Part shown: positions 41,534-50,302 of the stretch, piece after piece
How the letters are laid out: each line of letters begins with the position of its first letter
How positions within the stretch are numbered: position 1 is the stretch's first letter
DNA from: Streptomyces soli
GTDB lineage: Bacteria > Actinomycetota > Actinomycetes > Streptomycetales > Streptomycetaceae
Length of the DNA: 64,000 nucleotides
Assembly: GCF_003999195.1 (NCBI RefSeq)
Contig: NZ_RJVR01000258.1
Coordinates: 1-64,000 of the forward strand
Direction of reading: 5' to 3'
The notes under the pieces: model-generated
Told to the model about the DNA's origin: nothing
What the model saw: the letters and a program-made list of their open reading frames with translations, nothing else
Database searches by the model: none
Position numbers and translations under genes: made by a program

Positions 41534-42250
41534 ATGACGCAGCCCATACGGCTCGATGACCTCATCGACGCCATCAAGAAAGTCCACTCCGACGCCCTCG
41601 AGCAGCTTTCCGACGCCGTCATCGCCGCCGACCACCTCGGCGACGTCGCCGACCACCTGATCGGCCACTTCGTGGACCAGGCACGGCGTTCCGGCGCGTC
41701 CTGGACCGAGATCGGCCGGAGCATGGGCGTCACCCGCCAGGCCGCCCAGAAGCGTTTCGTCCCGAAGGACCCCGGCGAGCCCTCGGACCTCGACCCCAGC
41801 CAGGGCTTCAGCCGCTTCACCAAGCGGGCCCGAAACGTGGTCATGGCCGCACACGAGGAAGCCCGTACAGCAGCCAATCCCGAGGTCCGCCCCGAACACC
41901 TCGCCCTCGGCCTCCTCAGCGAGCCGGAGGCACTGGCCGCAGCGGCCATCGTCGCCCGGGGCGTCCCCCTGGAAACCGTCCGCCAGGCCGTCACCGCCGC
42001 GCTCCCCCCTGCGGCCGACGAGGTGCCCGGGCTCATCCCGTACGACCAGGGCGCACGCAAGGTCCTGGAACTCACCTTCCGCGAGGCCCTGCGCATGGGC
42101 CACAACTTCATCGGCACCGAGCACATCCTGCTCGCCCTCCTGGAGCTCGAGGACGGCACCGGCGTCCTCACCGGCCTCGGCATCGACAAGGCGACCGCCG
42201 AAGCCAACATCGCCGGCTCCCTGGCCGCCGGCCGTGAGCAGAAGCAGTGA
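41534..42250 (+). CDS. HTH regulator with two Clp N-terminal repeats
   Basis: The product is 238 aa. Residues about 45-75 contain a helix-turn-helix (SGASWTEIGRSMGVTRQAAQKRF). Residues about 95-160 and 165-230 are two Clp-N repeats (FTKRARNVVMAAHEEAR, VRPEHLALGLLSEPEA; GARKVLELTFREALRMG, IGTEHILLALLELEDG), the substrate/adaptor-binding module of ClpC and ClpA. There is no ATPase domain. It could be a transcription factor controlled by or delivered to Clp. Twin identical operators cover its own promoter, so autoregulation is probable. The transcript is predicted leaderless. Its end overlaps the convergent phosphotransferase pseudogene by about 80 bp. Confidence 0.85.
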   Translation: MTQPIRLDDLIDAIKKVHSDALEQLSDAVIAADHLGDVADHLIGHFVDQARRSGASWTEIGRSMGVTRQAAQKRFVPKDPGEPSDLDPSQGFSRFTKRARNVVMAAHEEARTAANPEVRPEHLALGLLSEPEALAAAAIVARGVPLETVRQAVTAALPPAADEVPGLIPYDQGARKVLELTFREALRMGHNFIGTEHILLALLELEDGTGVLTGLGIDKATAEANIAGSLAAGREQKQ

Positions 42251-43205
42251 CCCGCTGGACGGTGCCGAACCACGCCTCCGCCAGCGAGTCCAGCGTGGGT
42301 TCCGGCGGCGCCGGCAGCACCCTGAAGTACCAGGGCAGATTGCTGTAGACATGCAGAAGGGTGTGCGCGAGCAGTTCGCGCGGAGAGAAGACGTGACCGT
42401 AGGCGGCCATGATCCGGCCGAGCAGGCGCGGGTCGCCGCGCGAGACGAAGACACCGACCGCGACGAAGTCGTACACGCGGTCGCCGATCATCGCGGGCTC
42501 GAAGTCGAAGAGTCCGGTCAGTGTCCATCGGCTCGGGTCGACGAGCAGGTGCTCGCGCATCACCTCGGTGTGCAGCAACACCCGCTCCGAGTCCTCGGCC
42601 AGCGGCTCGGACTCGAGAAACTCCGGTATCTGCTCGAGCCACACCTCGGGAAGGTCGCGCTCACGCTGCCGCTCCACCGTCGCCGCCCGCTGCCCGGCGA
42701 GGAAGGAGCCCCATGCCTTCGGGCCGAGCAAATCGCTCAACGGCTCGGTATCGAGGGCATGGAGCCCGGCGAGCAGCTCGCCGGTAGCGTCGGCCAACCG
42801 GTCCTGGTCCGCCCCCGACGCGCGCGGCCACGCCCCGGCCAGTCCCTCACCGGGGAGCCGCGACATCAGGACGTAGCGCCAGCCGTTCTCGTAATCGCCG
42901 GAGGCGTGGAGTTCGGGGTGGCAACGGGCAAGGCGCCCTGGATGAGCTCCAGAACCCGCGCTTCCGTGAGCCCGTCCCCGGCGCAGACCGTGGGATACAG
43001 CTTCGGCGCATGGCGGTCGCCGACGGCGTAGACCGGCACCGAGCCCTCGGGATAGCGGCGAAGGGCCTCGCCCCCGAGGCCCAGCCGGGCCGCCGGCCGC
43101 TCGGCGCCGGACGCACGTTCTCCTCGTGACCGAGACGGCGTCCCACTCGTCGTCCGTGTGCACGGCAGGCAGCATGTCCCGGAGCCCAAAGGTGCCTGCC
43201 CGCAC
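42168..43205 (-). pseudogene. Aminoglycoside-phosphotransferase-family gene with two frameshifts
   Basis: The N-terminal frame (MLPAVHTDDEWDAVSVTRR) shifts near 43125 to a second frame carrying RLGLGGEALRRYPEGSVPVYAVGD and HAPKLYPTVCAGDGL. It returns to the first frame near 42895 at PELHASGDYENGWRYVLMSR. The catalytic region VLLHTEVMREHLLV replaces the H-x-D-x-x-x-x-N loop (HTEVMREHL, with D changed to E), and FDFEPAMIGDRVYDF is the metal D-F-E motif. Adding one C in the run at about 42917 repairs the second shift. It would not produce a full-length kinase. Confidence 0.78.
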
Positions 43206-43223
43206 GCACGATTGGTTTTTCCG

Positions 43224-45590
43224 TCAGTCCTCGTGCCCCAGCTGGAGATCCCGCTCCGTCCGCCCCCCGCCCACGATCTGAAGCACCGTCGCGACAGGCG
43301 GGTAGCCGGAGGCGATGACCGTGTACGCGCCGGCGGCGAGATCGACGAATCGGAAGACGCCGTCGGAGGAGGTCGTGACGGAGTCGACGACGTTCCCGGC
43401 GGCGTCGAGGAGCGTGACGCGGGCGTCCTCGACGGGACGGCCGCCGGGGGCACGGACGGTGCCGCGAAGGATGGCGCCGCCGGCGAGTTCGATGTCCTGG
43501 CGGGTCTCGCGGGCCGGCTGTACGGAGACTGGCAGCGCGGCGGGGCGGTAGGCGGGGGCGGTGGTGGCCAGGGTGTATTCGCCGGAGATGAGGTCGGTGA
43601 GGGTGTACGCGCCGTCGCGCCCCGTACGGGTGGTGGCGATGACGTCGCCGCGGACGTCGGTGAGGGTGACGATGGCGTCCCGGACCGGCGTCCCGTCGGA
43701 GGTGTGGACCGACCCGGCGAGGCGGCCGGCGCCGCCAAGGACGACGTCGAGTTCGACGGGGCGATCGCCGACGGTGACGGAGACGGCCTGCGGCTGGTGA
43801 CCGCCGGCGGCGGCAATGAGGACGTACGAGCCGTTGCCGGGGGTGCTGAGGGCGTAGCGGCCGTCCTCGGCGGTGGCGCCGCGGCCGATCTGGCGGCCGG
43901 TGGAGTCGATGAGGGTGAGCGCGGCGCGGCCGACCGTGCTGCCGTCGGCGTGCTGGACGGTCCCGCAGACGGGGACGCCGGCTGCCGTGGACTCGGCCTT
44001 GCGGGCGCCGGGGACTTGGTGCTGGGTCTGGGTCACCAGGGGTTTCTCCTTGAGGAGGAAGGCGAGGAGGAAGCCGACGGCGAGCACCGGCACCAGGTAG
44101 AGGAAGATCCGCGGCATGGCGTCGGCGTAAGCCCGTACGTACGCGTCGCGCACCGCCGGCGGCAGTGCATGGACCAGTTGCGGGGTGATGGATTCCGGGT
44201 CCGGGAGGTCGGAGCCGCGTGGCAGCTCGACCGCCAGTCGGTCGCTGAGCCGGCCGGCGAAGAGGGTGCCGAAGATGGCCGCGCCGACGGAGCCGCCGAT
44301 CTGGCGGAAGTAGTTGTTGGCGCTGGTGGCAGCGCCGAGGTCGGCGGGGCGTACCGAGTTCTGTACGGCGAGGATCAGAACGGGGAGGACGAGCCCGATC
44401 CCGAGGCCCAACACCGCCATGTACGCGCTGTACTCGACCCGGGAGGTGTCCACCTTCAGCAGCGACAGCAGCCACATGCCTACCGCCGAGACCGCCCCGC
44501 CGAGCAGCGGGTAGAGCTTGTAGCGGCCGGTACGGCTGATGAGCTGGCCGGAACCGACCGAGGCGACGACGACGCCGAGCATCATGGGCAGCATCAGCAG
44601 CCCGGACTCGGTCGCCGAGGCGCCGTCGACCATCTGCAGGAAGGTCGGCAGATAGCTGGCGGCGCCGAAGAGCGCCACGCCGATCACCGCGCCGACGAGG
44701 GCGGTGACGTTGAAGATGCCGTCACGGAAGAGCCGCAGCGGGATGACGGGCTCGACGGCGAACCGTTCCACCAGTACGAAAAGCAGCGCACTGGCCAGCG
44801 CGCCCGCCCCCAGGCCGATGATGACCTCCGAGCGCCAGGCGTACGCCGTGCCACCCCAACTGGTCAGCAGGACGAGGCAGGTTGACCCGGCGGCGAGCAG
44901 CAGTGCGCCGAGGACGTCGAGGCGGGGCCGGACGGCGGGCTTGGGGAGGCGGAGGACGAGCGCGATGACGACGAGGGTCAGGAGCCCGAAGGGGACGTTG
45001 ATGTAGAAGCACCAGCGCCAGGAGGCGTGGTCAGTGAAGAAGCCGCCGATCAGCGGTCCCGCGACCGAGGCGAGGCCGAAGGAGGCGCCGATCAGGCCCA
45101 TGTAGCGGCCGCGTTCGCGGGGCGGGACGATGTCGGCGATGATCGCCTGGACGCCGATCATGAGGCCGCCGCCGCCGATGCCCTGGACGGCGCGGAAGGC
45201 GATGAGCTCGTCCATCGACCGCGACCAGCCGGCCAGGGCGGAGCCGATGACGAAGACGACGATGGCGAACTCGAAGACGCTCTTGCGGCCGAAGAGATCG
45301 CCGAGCTTGCCGTAGACCGGGAGGCCGATGGTCGAGGCGAGGAGGTAGGCGGTGACGGCCCAGGACATCTTGTCGAGGCCGTGCAGCTCGCCGACGATCT
45401 TGGGGAGGGCGGTCGCCACGATCATCTGGTCGAGCGCGGCGAGCAGTAGCGTGAGCATCAGCCCGAGGAAGACCAGCCGGAGCCGGCGCGGGCTGAGACC
45501 GGAAGGGGGAGCATCCAGGGGCGACGGAGCAATATCCCCAGGGGTGTCCGCCGCGTCGTCCAACCGCTCCATCAGCGTGCTGCCGCCCAC
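43224..45590 (-). CDS. DHA2-type MFS drug exporter with three C-terminal CnaB-like repeats
   Basis: The product is 788 aa. Residues about 35-540 form a 14-helix DHA2 (EmrB/QacA) transporter: [17 protein letters not shown] (motif D1), [17 protein letters not shown] (motif A), and [13 protein letters not shown] (motif B/C). Residues about 555-788 hold three repeats of about 75 aa with V-x-G-x-V-x-x-x-D-G-x-x-V and Y-x-L-x-x-L-x-x-G-x-Y patterns, i.e. carboxypeptidase-regulatory/CnaB-like beta-sandwiches. With 14 helices both ends should be cytoplasmic, an odd place for CnaB folds. GTG 45590 follows GGGGAG. Confidence 0.86.
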   Translation of the reverse strand: MGGSTLMERLDDAADTPGDIAPSPLDAPPSGLSPRRLRLVFLGLMLTLLLAALDQMIVATALPKIVGELHGLDKMSWAVTAYLLASTIGLPVYGKLGDLFGRKSVFEFAIVVFVIGSALAGWSRSMDELIAFRAVQGIGGGGLMIGVQAIIADIVPPRERGRYMGLIGASFGLASVAGPLIGGFFTDHASWRWCFYINVPFGLLTLVVIALVLRLPKPAVRPRLDVLGALLLAAGSTCLVLLTSWGGTAYAWRSEVIIGLGAGALASALLFVLVERFAVEPVIPLRLFRDGIFNVTALVGAVIGVALFGAASYLPTFLQMVDGASATESGLLMLPMMLGVVVASVGSGQLISRTGRYKLYPLLGGAVSAVGMWLLSLLKVDTSRVEYSAYMAVLGLGIGLVLPVLILAVQNSVRPADLGAATSANNYFRQIGGSVGAAIFGTLFAGRLSDRLAVELPRGSDLPDPESITPQLVHALPPAVRDAYVRAYADAMPRIFLYLVPVLAVGFLLAFLLKEKPLVTQTQHQVPGARKAESTAAGVPVCGTVQHADGSTVGRAALTLIDSTGRQIGRGATAEDGRYALSTPGNGSYVLIAAAGGHQPQAVSVTVGDRPVELDVVLGGAGRLAGSVHTSDGTPVRDAIVTLTDVRGDVIATTRTGRDGAYTLTDLISGEYTLATTAPAYRPAALPVSVQPARETRQDIELAGGAILRGTVRAPGGRPVEDARVTLLDAAGNVVDSVTTSSDGVFRFVDLAAGAYTVIASGYPPVATVLQIVGGGRTERDLQLGHED

Positions 45591-45673
45591 GTATCCGCTC
45601 CCCTCGTCGCGCCTGCCCTGCGAGCGACAACGATCTACAGGCGCGACGATGCTCCAAAGGGGCGCAGAACCAC

Positions 45674-45707
45674 CCGTATCGGTGACCTACCCGTATCGGT
45701 GACCTAC
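45674..45707. repeat. 17-bp perfect tandem repeat overlapping a stop codon
   Basis: CCGTATCGGTGACCTAC occurs twice head-to-tail (45674-45690 and 45691-45707). The second copy contains the stop codon of the minus-strand SRPBCC gene. The duplication leaves a second in-line copy of the same codons downstream. Confidence 0.85.
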
Positions 45708-46156
45708 TTCGCCGCGCCCTCGACCTCGCCGGCGAGCCGCGCCAGTACGGCGTCGTAGATCCGGTTCAGCCCCTTGGGCGCGAAGGTGCGCTCGAAGAAG
45801 CCGCCGATTCCGCCGGCGCCTTTCCAGGTCGTCGTGGTGACGACCTTGGAGCGGCCCTCACCCGCCGGGGTGACGGTCCAGGTCGTCACCATGGACGAGT
45901 TCTGGTCGGTCTCGACGAGCTGCCCGGCCGTCGGCTCGGTCACGGCGAAGAGGATGTCCCGGATCCGCTTCTCGGTGGCCTGGAGCTTCCAGTGCACGAG
46001 GGTGCTATCGCCCTTGCCGCCCTCGCGGACCTCGTACTCGCTGAACTGCTCGGGGAGCAGCTTCTGCCGCGTACCCGAGTAGTCCGCGAGCGCCGCGAAC
46101 ACCTCCTCCGGTCCCGCTTCGATCTCGCGCTGCGTGGTGGCCTCTACCTGGCCCAT
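45704..46156 (-). CDS. SRPBCC family (polyketide cyclase/START-like) protein
   Basis: The product is 150 aa. It is a helix-grip fold: VEATTQREIEAGPEEVFAAL (first strand and helix), WKLQATEKRIRDILFAV, TWTVTPAGEGRSKVVTTTTW, and a long C-terminal helix LNRIYDAVLARLAGEVEG. A hydrophobic ligand is likely; no catalytic residues can be assigned. GGAGGA lies 8 nt before the ATG. It is divergent from the radical-SAM gene. Confidence 0.85.
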   Translation of the reverse strand: MGQVEATTQREIEAGPEEVFAALADYSGTRQKLLPEQFSEYEVREGGKGDSTLVHWKLQATEKRIRDILFAVTEPTAGQLVETDQNSSMVTTWTVTPAGEGRSKVVTTTTWKGAGGIGGFFERTFAPKGLNRIYDAVLARLAGEVEGAAK

Positions 46157-46212
46157 CTGCCCGTCCTCCGTCAGTTGCGTAGTGCTCGGTGCTCCGGGCC
46201 CAAGCATCCCAC

Positions 46213-46242
46213 TCGACGTGATTCGCTCAGGTGTTCTATTAT
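46213..46242 (+). promoter_or_regulatory. Putative promoter of the radical-SAM gene
   Basis: TCGACG (46213-46218), 18 bp, TATTAT (46237-46242), a near-consensus housekeeping-type pair with an AT-rich -10 unusual for this region. The start codon follows 28 bp later with AGGAGG at 46261-46266. Confidence 0.5.
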
Positions 46243-46270
46243 CGTTTCCAGGGCAACGCAAGGAGGCACC

Positions 46271-47311
46271 ATGCGCTGGGACAGCCTGAGCCGCGACGGA
46301 GCCGAGAACACGAACGTCACCACCCCCGCGCTCTTCGGCACCGATGTCGTGTCGCGTACGTTCGACACACCGGAATTCCGCGGGATCACCTTCCACGAGG
46401 TGCGGGCCCGCTCGATCGTCAACCGCGTGCCGGGAGCGTCCCGCATGCCGTTCGAATGGACGATCAACCCCTACCGTGGTTGTAGCCACGCCTGTGTGTA
46501 CTGTTTCGCGCGCAAGACGCACAGCTACCTCGACCTCGACACCGGCCTGGACTTCGACTCCCAGATCATCGTCAAGGTCAACGCCCCCGACCTGCTGCGC
46601 CGCGAGCTCGCCGCGCCGCGCTGGAAGGGCGAGCACATCGCCATGGGCACCAATGTCGACTGCTACCAGCGCGCCGAGGGCCGGTACCGCCTCATGCCCG
46701 GCATTCTCACCGCGCTGCGCGATCGGGCCAACCCCTTCTCCATCCTCACCAAGGGCTCGCTCATCCTCCGCGACCTGGAGCTGCTCGAACAGGCGGCCCA
46801 GGTCACGGACGTCTCCACCGCCGTCTCCGTGGGCTTCACCGACCGCGAGCTGTGGCGCACCGTCGAACCGGGCACCCCCTCACCGCAGAAGCGCCTCGAC
46901 GTATGCCGCACCCTCAACGAGCACGGCATCCCCTCCACCGTCCTGATGGCGCCCGTCCTCCCCTACCTCAGCGACTCCCCCGAGCAACTGCGCGCCACCG
47001 TCCGCGCCATCGCCGAGGCCGGCGCCACCTCCGTCACCCCGCTCGTCCTCCACCTGCGCCCCGGCGCCCGCGAGTGGTACATGGCGTGGCTGTCCGTCCA
47101 CCACCCGCGCCTGATCCCGCGCTACAAGGCGCTGTACGCGGACGGGTCGTACGCACCCACCTGGTACCAGCGGCGCATCACGCGCCAGGTGCACGACCTC
47201 GCCACCGAATACGGCATCGGCCCGGCGCACCGCCCGGGGTCGATGCGCCGGGTCGAACCGGAACCGGTGCCGGAACCGGAAGCGGAGGCCACGCAGCTGA
47301 CGCTGCTGTGA
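46271..47311 (+). CDS. Radical-SAM protein of the Rv2578c / SplB-like family
   Basis: The product is 346 aa. The iron-sulfur cluster motif C-x-x-x-C-x-x-C lies in YRGCSHACVYCFARKTH at residues about 73-89. The GTNVDCYQRAEGRYRLMPG segment and FSILTKGSLILRDL are typical of the Rv2578c group, which is related to spore-photoproduct lyases. The substrate is unknown; nucleic acid repair is suggested only by distant similarity. The C-terminus is a low-complexity P-E-P-E tail. AGGAGG precedes ATG. Its stop abuts the convergent ArsR-SRPBCC stop in the palindrome TGATCA. Confidence 0.88.
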   Translation: MRWDSLSRDGAENTNVTTPALFGTDVVSRTFDTPEFRGITFHEVRARSIVNRVPGASRMPFEWTINPYRGCSHACVYCFARKTHSYLDLDTGLDFDSQIIVKVNAPDLLRRELAAPRWKGEHIAMGTNVDCYQRAEGRYRLMPGILTALRDRANPFSILTKGSLILRDLELLEQAAQVTDVSTAVSVGFTDRELWRTVEPGTPSPQKRLDVCRTLNEHGIPSTVLMAPVLPYLSDSPEQLRATVRAIAEAGATSVTPLVLHLRPGAREWYMAWLSVHHPRLIPRYKALYADGSYAPTWYQRRITRQVHDLATEYGIGPAHRPGSMRRVEPEPVPEPEAEATQLTLL

Positions 47312-48070
47312 TCACGTGTAGAGCAGCGACCCAGGCGTGGTGAGCAGCTCGCCCGTCTCCAGCCAGGTCTTCAGGCCGGAGAGAATCATCGGCCAGCCGC
47401 CGTACAGCTCGTCGTTCGCGCCCTCGCGCAGCTGGTCGTGGGTGACGGTCAGGCGGCAGGAGTCCGCGACGGGCTCGATCTCCCACGTCACCCTCGACGT
47501 GCCCTCGCTCTTCACCTCGTCGCTCCACAGCGCGACCATGCTCTGCACGAGCCTGCGCGGCGGGTCCACCTCCAGGATCTCCCCCGCGCCGAGCAGCCCC
47601 CCGGCGCCCGATGCAGCCATCTCGTACCGCGAGCCGGGCTTCCAGTCCGAGGTGATTCCGGCGCCGAAGTTGTACTTGGCCCTGATCTCGGGGTCGGTGA
47701 TCGCTTCCCAGAGGCGCTCCGGTGTGGTGCGGATGTAAATCTCGAAGATCTTTTCCATGGGGCTCTCCAGTCGGCGCTTGAGGCCACTGAGGCCAGCGGC
47801 CCAGGGTTCCGCGTACTTGCTCACCCACCGGTCGTGGACGAGCCGGATGGGGACGGGGTTGAGGAAGTGGAGCTTCTCGCGGCCCTGCCGCCTGGTGACC
47901 ACCAGGCCGGCCTCCTCCAACTGCTTGAGGTGCTTCATCACAGCGAAGCGTGTGATGTCGAAGCGCGCCTCCAGAGCGCTGAGCGTCTGCCCGTCCTCAC
48001 GGAAGAGCGCGTCGAGAAGACTGCGCCGAGTCGGGTCGGCGAGAGCCTTGAATACCGCGTCTTCCTCCAC
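47312..48070 (-). CDS. ArsR-type HTH regulator fused to an SRPBCC (AHSA1) domain
   Basis: The product is 252 aa. Residues 1-90 form an ArsR winged helix (VFKALADPTRRSLLDALF; ITRFAVMKHLKQLEEAGLVVT). Residues about 105-252 form an AHSA1-type SRPBCC domain (KIFEIYIRTTPERLWEAI; GSRYEM; VTHDQLREGANDELYGGWPMIL). At the join an ATG (47758) follows GGAGAG, so the second domain may also be made separately. The GTG at 48070 lies 6 nt after TATTTT; with TTGACA 18 bp upstream, a leaderless transcript is expected. A palindrome between -35 and -10 implies autorepression. Confidence 0.86.
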   Translation of the reverse strand: MEEDAVFKALADPTRRSLLDALFREDGQTLSALEARFDITRFAVMKHLKQLEEAGLVVTRRQGREKLHFLNPVPIRLVHDRWVSKYAEPWAAGLSGLKRRLESPMEKIFEIYIRTTPERLWEAITDPEIRAKYNFGAGITSDWKPGSRYEMAASGAGGLLGAGEILEVDPPRRLVQSMVALWSDEVKSEGTSRVTWEIEPVADSCRLTVTHDQLREGANDELYGGWPMILSGLKTWLETGELLTTPGSLLYT

Positions 48071-48076
48071 GCCCCC

Positions 48077-48106
48077 AAAATAGGTGACCTTTTGGTCACA
48101 TGTCAA
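48077..48106 (-). promoter_or_regulatory. Promoter and operator of the ArsR-SRPBCC gene
   Basis: On the minus strand: -35 TTGACA (48106-48101), 18-bp spacer, -10 TATTTT (48082-48077). The spacer holds GTGACC-N4-GGTCAC (48084-48099), a perfect 6-bp inverted repeat ideally placed for an ArsR-type repressor. Confidence 0.8.
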
Positions 48107-48190
48107 CGCCAGGTAAGTCGGCCACAGAGATGTCCCCCAGGACCGTACGGACCGCCCGGTCCTCCATCGCGTCCTCCCAACGATCGACAG

Positions 48191-48241
48191 GTAACGCCTC
48201 AGACGTTACACAGCCCAACTCCGTAACGGCAAGGGCGTTAC
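48191..48241. promoter_or_regulatory. Twin operators and promoter of the CGNR-regulator gene
   Basis: GTAACG-N7-CGTTAC occurs at 48191-48209 and again at 48223-48241, each a perfect 6-bp inverted repeat, with centres 32 bp (about three turns) apart. The second overlaps a TACGCT -10 box (48239-48244) placed 6 nt before the GTG start. No good -35 was seen. Confidence 0.78.
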
Positions 48242-48250
48242 GCTGGTCCC

Positions 48251-48832
48251 GTGGACGACGACACACGTGACGACCGCATGGCCTTCCGCTTCGACTGCGG
48301 CGCCACCTGGCTCAACCTGCTCGCGACCAGCGGCCGCACCTTCAGCACCCACCCCGTGGAGCGGCTCGCCACCCCCGAACGCCTCGCGGAGTGGTTCGAC
48401 CGCTGCGAGCTCGCCCCCGCCCGGCCCCCCGGCCCCCACGACCTGGCCGAAGCCCGCCGACTCCGGGAAATCCTCCGCCCCCTGGCCCTCGCCACCGTCG
48501 ACGGTGACCCCCCACCCCCCGGCCCCGCCGCCGACCTCGCCGCCCTCCTCGCCGCCCACCCCGACCCCGTACACCTCCTGACCCGCCACCGCCTCCTCCG
48601 CGAGCCCCCCACCACCCCCACCGCCGCCCTCGCCCGCATCGCCCGCCAAGCCGTCGACCACCTCACCGGCCCCGAGCGTCACGACCTGGCTGTGTGCGGC
48701 GAGCACGACTGCCGCGCCGTCTTCACCAATCCGACCGGCCGCCGACGCTGGTGCCCCTCGCCGGCATGCGCCAGCCGGGGACGGGTACGGGCACTGCGGG
48801 CCCGGCGGAAGGCGGAAACCGCTGCGGAATAG
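48251..48832 (+). CDS. ABATE/CGNR zinc-finger family protein
   Basis: The product is 193 aa. The N-terminal ABATE-like domain includes WLNLLATSGRTFSTHPVERL. A C-terminal CGNR zinc knuckle reads LAVCGEHDCRAVFTN, then RRRWCPSPACASRGRVRALR, giving four cysteines in C-x4-C...C-x4-C spacing with a basic tail. The domain combination is typical of actinobacterial stress-type transcription factors. It is preceded by two identical operators, so it likely regulates itself. The GTG start appears leaderless. The middle is proline-rich (PPPPGPAADLAALLAAHP). Confidence 0.85.
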   Translation: MDDDTRDDRMAFRFDCGATWLNLLATSGRTFSTHPVERLATPERLAEWFDRCELAPARPPGPHDLAEARRLREILRPLALATVDGDPPPPGPAADLAALLAAHPDPVHLLTRHRLLREPPTTPTAALARIARQAVDHLTGPERHDLAVCGEHDCRAVFTNPTGRRRWCPSPACASRGRVRALRARRKAETAAE

Positions 48833-48841
48833 GGTGCGTTC

Positions 48842-49378
48842 ATGGCGAGCGTGGGCGTGGGCGTGCGGTCGATGACCGAGGCGGATATTGATGCGGTGTC
48901 GGCGGTGCGGGTGCGGGGGTGGCAGGCCGCGTACGCGGGGATATTGCCGCAGGGGTATCTGGATGCGATGAGCGTGGAGGCGGACGCGGCGCGCAGGCGC
49001 GAGTTCTTCGCGAAGTCGTTGGGCCGGGTGGAGAACCTGGTGGCCGTCGACGCGGACGACGCGGTGGTGGGCTGGGCGGCGCACGGCCCGTACCGGGGGG
49101 AGGACGCGGCGTCGGGCGAGGGGGAGCTGTACGCGATATACGTACGCCCGGATCTCGTCGGCAGCGGCATCGGCCGGGCCCTTACGGACGCCGTGCTGGC
49201 CTCGGCCGAGGCGCGCGGCTTCTCCCGTGTCCGGCTGTGGGTGCTGGCGGACAACGCGCGAGCCCGGCGGTTCTACGAGAAGGCGGGCTTCGCCCCCGAC
49301 GGCGTGGTCCAGGAGGAGAGCTACGACGGCACACTGCTGCCGGAGGTCCGCTACGCGCGGGGCCCGGCCGGCCGCTAG
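48842..49378 (+). CDS. GNAT family N-acetyltransferase
   Basis: The product is 178 aa. GNAT motif A is LYAIYVRPDLVGSGIGRALTDAVL (Q/R-x-x-G-x-G/A form), and motif B RLWVLADNARARRFYEKAGF. The N-terminus RSMTEADIDAVSAVRVRGWQAAY resembles RimI-like acetyltransferases with small-molecule amine substrates. TAGGGT at 48830-48835 lies 6 nt before the ATG and overlaps the previous gene's stop codon, so it seems to have its own leaderless transcript inside the tail of the CGNR gene. Confidence 0.88.
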   Translation: MASVGVGVRSMTEADIDAVSAVRVRGWQAAYAGILPQGYLDAMSVEADAARRREFFAKSLGRVENLVAVDADDAVVGWAAHGPYRGEDAASGEGELYAIYVRPDLVGSGIGRALTDAVLASAEARGFSRVRLWVLADNARARRFYEKAGFAPDGVVQEESYDGTLLPEVRYARGPAGR

Positions 49379-49386
49379 AGTCTGTT

Positions 49387-50060
49387 GTGAAAGTGGATCT
49401 TGATCGTGCGGCTGCGCGGCCTGGTCTGCTCACCCAGTTCCACCCCAGCCTCGAACGTGTCCTGGGCCCCCGGCTCGATCACCCGGCCGTGACACACCTG
49501 CTGGAACGCTTCGGCTCCCCGGCCGCTCTGCACAAGGCCGGACGCCGTCAACTGGTCAACCTCATACGCCCCAAAGCCCCGCGCATGGCCGAACGCCTGG
49601 TCAACGACATCTTCGACGCGCACGACGAACAGACCGTCGTCGTGCCCGCCACCGCCACTCTGGACCCGATCGTGCCGTCGCTGGCCCGCTCCCTGGCCGC
49701 GGTCCACGAACAACGCCGCGCGCTCGAAGCACAGATCAGCGAGCTGCTGGAGGCTCACCCTCTTTCCCAGGTCCTGACCTCGATGCCCGGAGTCGGCGTC
49801 AGGACCGCCGCCACCCTCCTGATCACCATCGGCGACGGCTCGGCCTTCCCAACCGCCGCCCGCCCTGGCCTCCTACACCGGCCCCGCCCCAGCGACCAAG
49901 TCCTCCGGATCCTCCATCCACGGCGAACACGCACCCAGGACCGGAAACACCCAAGCCCTCCTCCGCCTCGCCCGCCACCGCATCAGCGTCATCTTCGCCA
50001 TGCTCCGCGACGGCACCTTCTACCAACCCCGCACCCCCAAGAAGCCACCGCATGACACAA
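49387..50060 (+). mobile_element. IS110-family transposase remnant
   Basis: The first frame (GTG 49387) carries LLERFGSPAALHKAGRRQLV, ALEAQISELLEAHPLSQVL and SMPGVGVRTAATLLITIG, the C-terminal Transposase_20 half of IS110 enzymes. At about 49860 it shifts to another frame with LASYTGPAPATKSSGSSIHG and EHAPRTGNTQ. That then jumps, by internal deletion, to ALLRLARHRISVIFAMLRDGTFY. The N-terminal DEDD catalytic half is absent. Inactive fragment without recognisable ends. Confidence 0.8.
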
Positions 50061-50094
50061 CCAGGGTTGACGAAGGACATAGAGGCACCCCCCA

Positions 50095-50302
50095 AGGGCA
50101 CACCATTGCCCTCTCACAACCGGTCGAACGCGCCGTCACCTGGCTCGTCCACCACGACGACCGCAAACTCCGTTACCGCGGCACCATCGCCAACGACGCC
50201 TGGCTTCACGCCCGCGCCGCCGCCCTCAAACTCCGCCAGCTGATCAACCTTGGACTCACCCACACAGGTCGCACCTGGAGACTCACCCCGGCCAGCACAT
50301 AG
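50095..50302 (+). mobile_element. C-terminal remnant of a second transposase
   Basis: In the same frame as the IS110 tail, the sequence PVERAVTWLVHHDDRKLRYRG, then ANDAWLHARAAALKLRQLI and NLGLTHTGRTWRL, looks like the last 65 residues of a DDE transposase of the IS1182/ISL3 sort (family not certain). It is fused head-on to the IS110 fragment, indicating a deletion joining two insertion sequences. Confidence 0.55.
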
